A DNA stretch of 45,057 nucleotides, taken from positions 69,266 through 114,322 of the forward strand of contig BPGX01000008.1 in NCBI GenBank assembly GCA_026003255.1, given 5' to 3'. Below, piece after piece: positions 43,000 through 45,057 of this stretch. The notes below the pieces were generated by a model. It was not told where the DNA came from and made no database searches. It saw only the letters and a program-made list of their open reading frames with translations. The stretch's first letter is position 1, and every line of letters begins with the position of its first letter. A program made the position numbers and the translations under genes. Source of the DNA: Bacteroidia bacterium. Lineage in GTDB: Bacteria; Bacteroidota; Bacteroidia; B-17B0; Aurantibacillaceae.

Positions 43000-43710
43000 A
43001 TGGCTCTCTTCCGACTCAATAATTGTTCCATTCGTGGTATTGCTGCTGCAGTACCCAAAAATAAAGCATTTACAAAAGATTACGATTATATTTCCGAACA
43101 AGAACGACAAATGTTTATCAAAACAGTAGGTATAGAAGAACGACGAGTAGCACCATCACATCTAACTTCTGCTGATTTATGTTTTCACTCTGCAGAAAAA
43201 ATTCTCAATGAATTAAAATGGGATAAAAACTCCATTGATGCATTGATATTTATTACACAATCTCCCGATTACTTTATTCCTGCAAGCAGCATCATTCTGC
43301 AGCATCGCTTAGGATTAAGTAAAAACACTATCGCTTTTGATATTAACTTAGGTTGTAGTGGTTATGTTTATGGACTATTTGTTGTAGGATGTATGATACA
43401 AACTGGTCAAATTAAAAGAGCAATTTTATTAGCCGGCGATAAATCAACTCTATCAACCTGTTATAAAGACAAAAGCACTTATCCTCTTTTTGGAGATGCT
43501 GGAAGTGCTACTGCTGTTGAATTTGATGTCAATGCATCTCCTATTTTCTTCCATTTACAAACCGATGGCAGTGGTGAAGATGCTATAAAGATTCCTCACG
43601 GCGGAAGTCGTTATCACATTCAACCCGATACATTTGATGAAGTAGAAATAGAGCCCGGAATTATTCGTAGTAAAAAGGCATTTACAACTGTTAGGTTCAG
43701 ACATTTTTAA
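43000..43710 (+). CDS. Second KAS III, N-terminal fragment
   Basis: The opening is RLNNCSIRGIAAAVPKNKAF, then FIKTVGIEERRVAPSHLTSA; the active-site cysteine is C119 in FDINLGCSGYVYG. PLFGDAGSATAVEF and LQTDGSGEDAIKIPHGGSRY follow. The chain breaks after KKAFTT. The expected continuation GSDIFNFALREVAPNADELF is in the next frame from about 43694, so a one-base change lies between about 43683 and 43697. The last residues VRFRHF are out of frame. With the two later pieces the enzyme would be about 351 residues. Confidence 0.82.
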   Translation: MALFRLNNCSIRGIAAAVPKNKAFTKDYDYISEQERQMFIKTVGIEERRVAPSHLTSADLCFHSAEKILNELKWDKNSIDALIFITQSPDYFIPASSIILQHRLGLSKNTIAFDINLGCSGYVYGLFVVGCMIQTGQIKRAILLAGDKSTLSTCYKDKSTYPLFGDAGSATAVEFDVNASPIFFHLQTDGSGEDAIKIPHGGSRYHIQPDTFDEVEIEPGIIRSKKAFTTVRFRHF

Positions 43711-43868
43711 TTTTGCACTACGTGAAGTTGCTCCAAATGCTGATGAGTTATTTAAGTTTTCTGGAATTTCAAAAGATAATATTGATTATTTTGTTTTTCA
43801 TCAAGCTAACTTGCTGATGAACGAAAGTGTCCGAAAAAAAATGAAAATACCTATTGAGAAAGTACCCC
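43697..43868 (+). pseudogene. Second KAS III, middle fragment without a start
   Basis: This stretch has no start codon of its own but reads SDIFNFALREVAPNADELFK, then DNIDYFVFHQANLLMNESVR with the catalytic His in FVFHQAN, then KMKIPIEKVP. It is left at a run of four C (43865-43868); with three C it would continue as YSLKKFGNTSSASIPL in the frame of 43854-44057. The unshifted frame runs on to a meaningless stop at 43930. Confidence 0.75.
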
Positions 43869-44057
43869 TACTCATTAAAAAAATTTGGAAACACAAGTTC
43901 CGCTTCTATTCCATTGACTATAGTTACTGAGTTGAAAGATAAACTGAGTGGAAATAAAAAGTTATTTTTATCCGGCTTTGGTGTGGGATTTTCCTGGGCA
44001 TCCTGCATTGTAGATTTTGATTCAATTAGAATTATTGATTTGATTGAAGTAGAGTAA
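43854..44057 (+). CDS. Second KAS III, C-terminal fragment
   Basis: The true part starts near 43869 with YSLKKFGNTSSASIPLTIVT, where Asn in FGNTSSASIP is the third catalytic residue. It ends LFLSGFGVGFSWASCIVDF followed by a short acidic tail. The TTG at 43854 is only the first possible start of the open frame and is not a genuine initiation site. The SDR gene follows at once. Confidence 0.75.
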   Translation: MRKYPYSLKKFGNTSSASIPLTIVTELKDKLSGNKKLFLSGFGVGFSWASCIVDFDSIRIIDLIEVE

Positions 44058-44062
44058 TATGT

Positions 44063-44818
44063 TTGGAACTTTACAAAATAAAAAAAATCCTTATCACCGG
44101 CGCCTCTTCTGGTATTGGAAGAACGACGGCAATTATTTTAAGTCAACACTGTTCTCATATTTACCTTACCGCAAGAAGAGAAGAGAAACTAAATGAAACC
44201 CTACACTTGATGCAAAAAGGTAAACATCAAATCATTGCAGCCGATTTGAAAAACTCTGACGAAATAAAAAAATTAGTAGAATCTCTTCCACCCCTTGATG
44301 GATGGGCGCATTGTACAGGTAAGGTTTTACCCGTTCCAGTAAAGTTCATACAACCCAAACATTATGAAGATGTATTCTCCACTAATTATTTGTCAGCGGT
44401 TCATCTTGCATCTGAATTATTAAAACAACAAAAGTTAAACAATAATTGTTCCATTGTCTTTATTTCATCCGTTTCTACATTACATTCTTATTTTGGTGGT
44501 GCTTTATATGTCTCTTCTAAAGCAGCATTAGAAGCTTATGCCAGAACATTAGCATTAGAATTAGCCCCGAAAAAGATTCGTGTCAATGTATTACAACCCG
44601 CATTAGTCAAAACCGATATTTACGAAAGTACTGTAAATGCTGCAATGTCATCAGATGAAATGAAAAAATACGAACAACAATATCCCTTAGGAATTGGCGA
44701 ACCAGAAGATATAGCCAATATGATTCTCTTCTTGCTTTCAGATGCTTCCAAATGGATAACAGGAACATGCATTAAAATGGACGGGGGATTGACATTGGGG
44801 TTTAAAACACATCAATAG
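44063..44818 (+). CDS. Short-chain dehydrogenase/reductase (3-oxoacyl-ACP reductase-like)
   Basis: The NADPH-binding motif TGASSGIG is at 12-19, and the catalytic Ser and Tyr-x-x-x-Lys lie in FISSVSTL and ALYVSSKAALEAY (Y149, K153). The C-terminal PEDIANMILFLLSDASKWITG and CIKMDGGLTLG are FabG-like. The open frame begins at a TTG. A better start is the ATG at 44059 (MFGTLQNKK), which would join this frame if the run of eight A at 44080-44087 were seven. It probably reduces the 3-oxoacyl-ACP made by the neighbouring KAS enzymes. Confidence 0.9.
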   Translation: MELYKIKKILITGASSGIGRTTAIILSQHCSHIYLTARREEKLNETLHLMQKGKHQIIAADLKNSDEIKKLVESLPPLDGWAHCTGKVLPVPVKFIQPKHYEDVFSTNYLSAVHLASELLKQQKLNNNCSIVFISSVSTLHSYFGGALYVSSKAALEAYARTLALELAPKKIRVNVLQPALVKTDIYESTVNAAMSSDEMKKYEQQYPLGIGEPEDIANMILFLLSDASKWITGTCIKMDGGLTLGFKTHQ

Positions 44819-44934
44819 AAAAATTTGGTATAATTGTGCCTGTCTTATATTACAATGAATACCTTCAAAACCAATAAAAAACTTGCATGTTCAAATTTCA
44901 ACTTTGACAGTTTAGGTAAAATTTCAGTGCTTAA

Positions 44935-45057
44935 TTATTTTAATAAAAATTGGTTAGGAGATAAATAACCCAACACTTTCATCGGTCTATTGTTGATACA
45001 TTCTTAAATATAATAGAGTTGTGGAGGTTTTAATAAAGTGAAATCACTCTTTTTAGG
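44935..45057 (-). pseudogene. IS30-type transposase, C-terminal remnant
   Basis: On the minus strand, one frame gives PKKSDFTLLKPPQLYYI, a stop, then ECINNRPMKVLGYLSPNQFL ending LLK. NNRPxKxLGYxTPNxF is the usual end of IS30-family transposases. The internal TAA sits where CAA (Gln) would be expected, so this piece is inactivated and also cut by the window edge. Bases 44819-44934 hold no gene; the AT-rich tract with TTCAAATTTCAACTTTGAC may be an IS end, which could not be verified. Confidence 0.7.

Overview
The window is about 45 kb of AT-rich bacterial DNA from a member of the Bacteroidota, probably a Chitinophagales- or Saprospirales-like lineage (the order-level guess is inference). Markers are a fused SecDF, two kinds of type IX secretion (T9SS) C-terminal sorting domain, a TonB-dependent receptor followed by a DUF4249 lipoprotein, PorT-type beta-barrel and MuiA/DUF4139 proteins, weak Shine-Dalgarno sites, and several promoter boxes of the Bacteroidota form TAnnTTTG. 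No rRNA, tRNA or CRISPR array was recognised.

Layout. 0-6.3 kb: the tail of a T9SS cargo gene with a clear terminator, secDF, then (minus strand) a class I/II aminotransferase and an M23/LysM peptidase overlapping by 4 bases. 6.3-10.1 kb: a repeat-rich stretch holding ubiX, a beta-barrel gene, a small conserved gene, engB and a GxxExxY-family PD-(D/E)XK nuclease that sits between copies of a palindromic intergenic repeat. 10.1-13.1 kb (plus): a conserved unknown, lpxD, a small lipoprotein and panC. 13.1-19.2 kb (minus): a RhuM-Fic protein, a leucine-rich-repeat protein, a RidA protein, MuiA, and an exbB-exbD-tonB operon. 19.3-25.3 kb (minus): a GT87-like membrane protein, a TPR protein, an ABC-F ATPase and an EamA transporter. 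25.5-28.6 kb (plus): rhomboid protease, nadB and a frameshifted TPR gene. 28.7-39.7 kb (minus): metallophosphoesterase, nadC, DUF4249 lipoprotein, TonB receptor, a PolX/PHP protein with a degenerate polymerase site, ispD and two T9SS type B cargo genes, the second broken. 39.8-45 kb: a TMTC-like membrane glycosyltransferase, then a divergent KAS III - acyl carrier protein - KAS III - SDR cassette, ending in an IS30-type transposase remnant.

How genes fit together. ExbB/ExbD/TonB can energise the TonB receptor. SecDF drives Sec export, upstream of T9SS secretion of the sorting-domain proteins. NadB and NadC supply two steps of de novo NAD synthesis. LpxD, PanC and IspD are core lipid A, pantothenate and isoprenoid enzymes. 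The KAS III/ACP/SDR cassette looks like a small dedicated system making a short 3-oxo or 3-hydroxy acyl group on its own carrier protein.

Two points most deserve a second look. First, three unrelated families of palindromic intergenic repeats occur, one of which brackets the GxxExxY nuclease gene. Second, single-base frameshifts, mostly in homopolymers, cluster between 38.5 and 44.1 kb. This pattern could be assembly error or real gene decay. A separate frameshift at 27.9 kb lies exactly on an A AAA AAG slippery heptamer.
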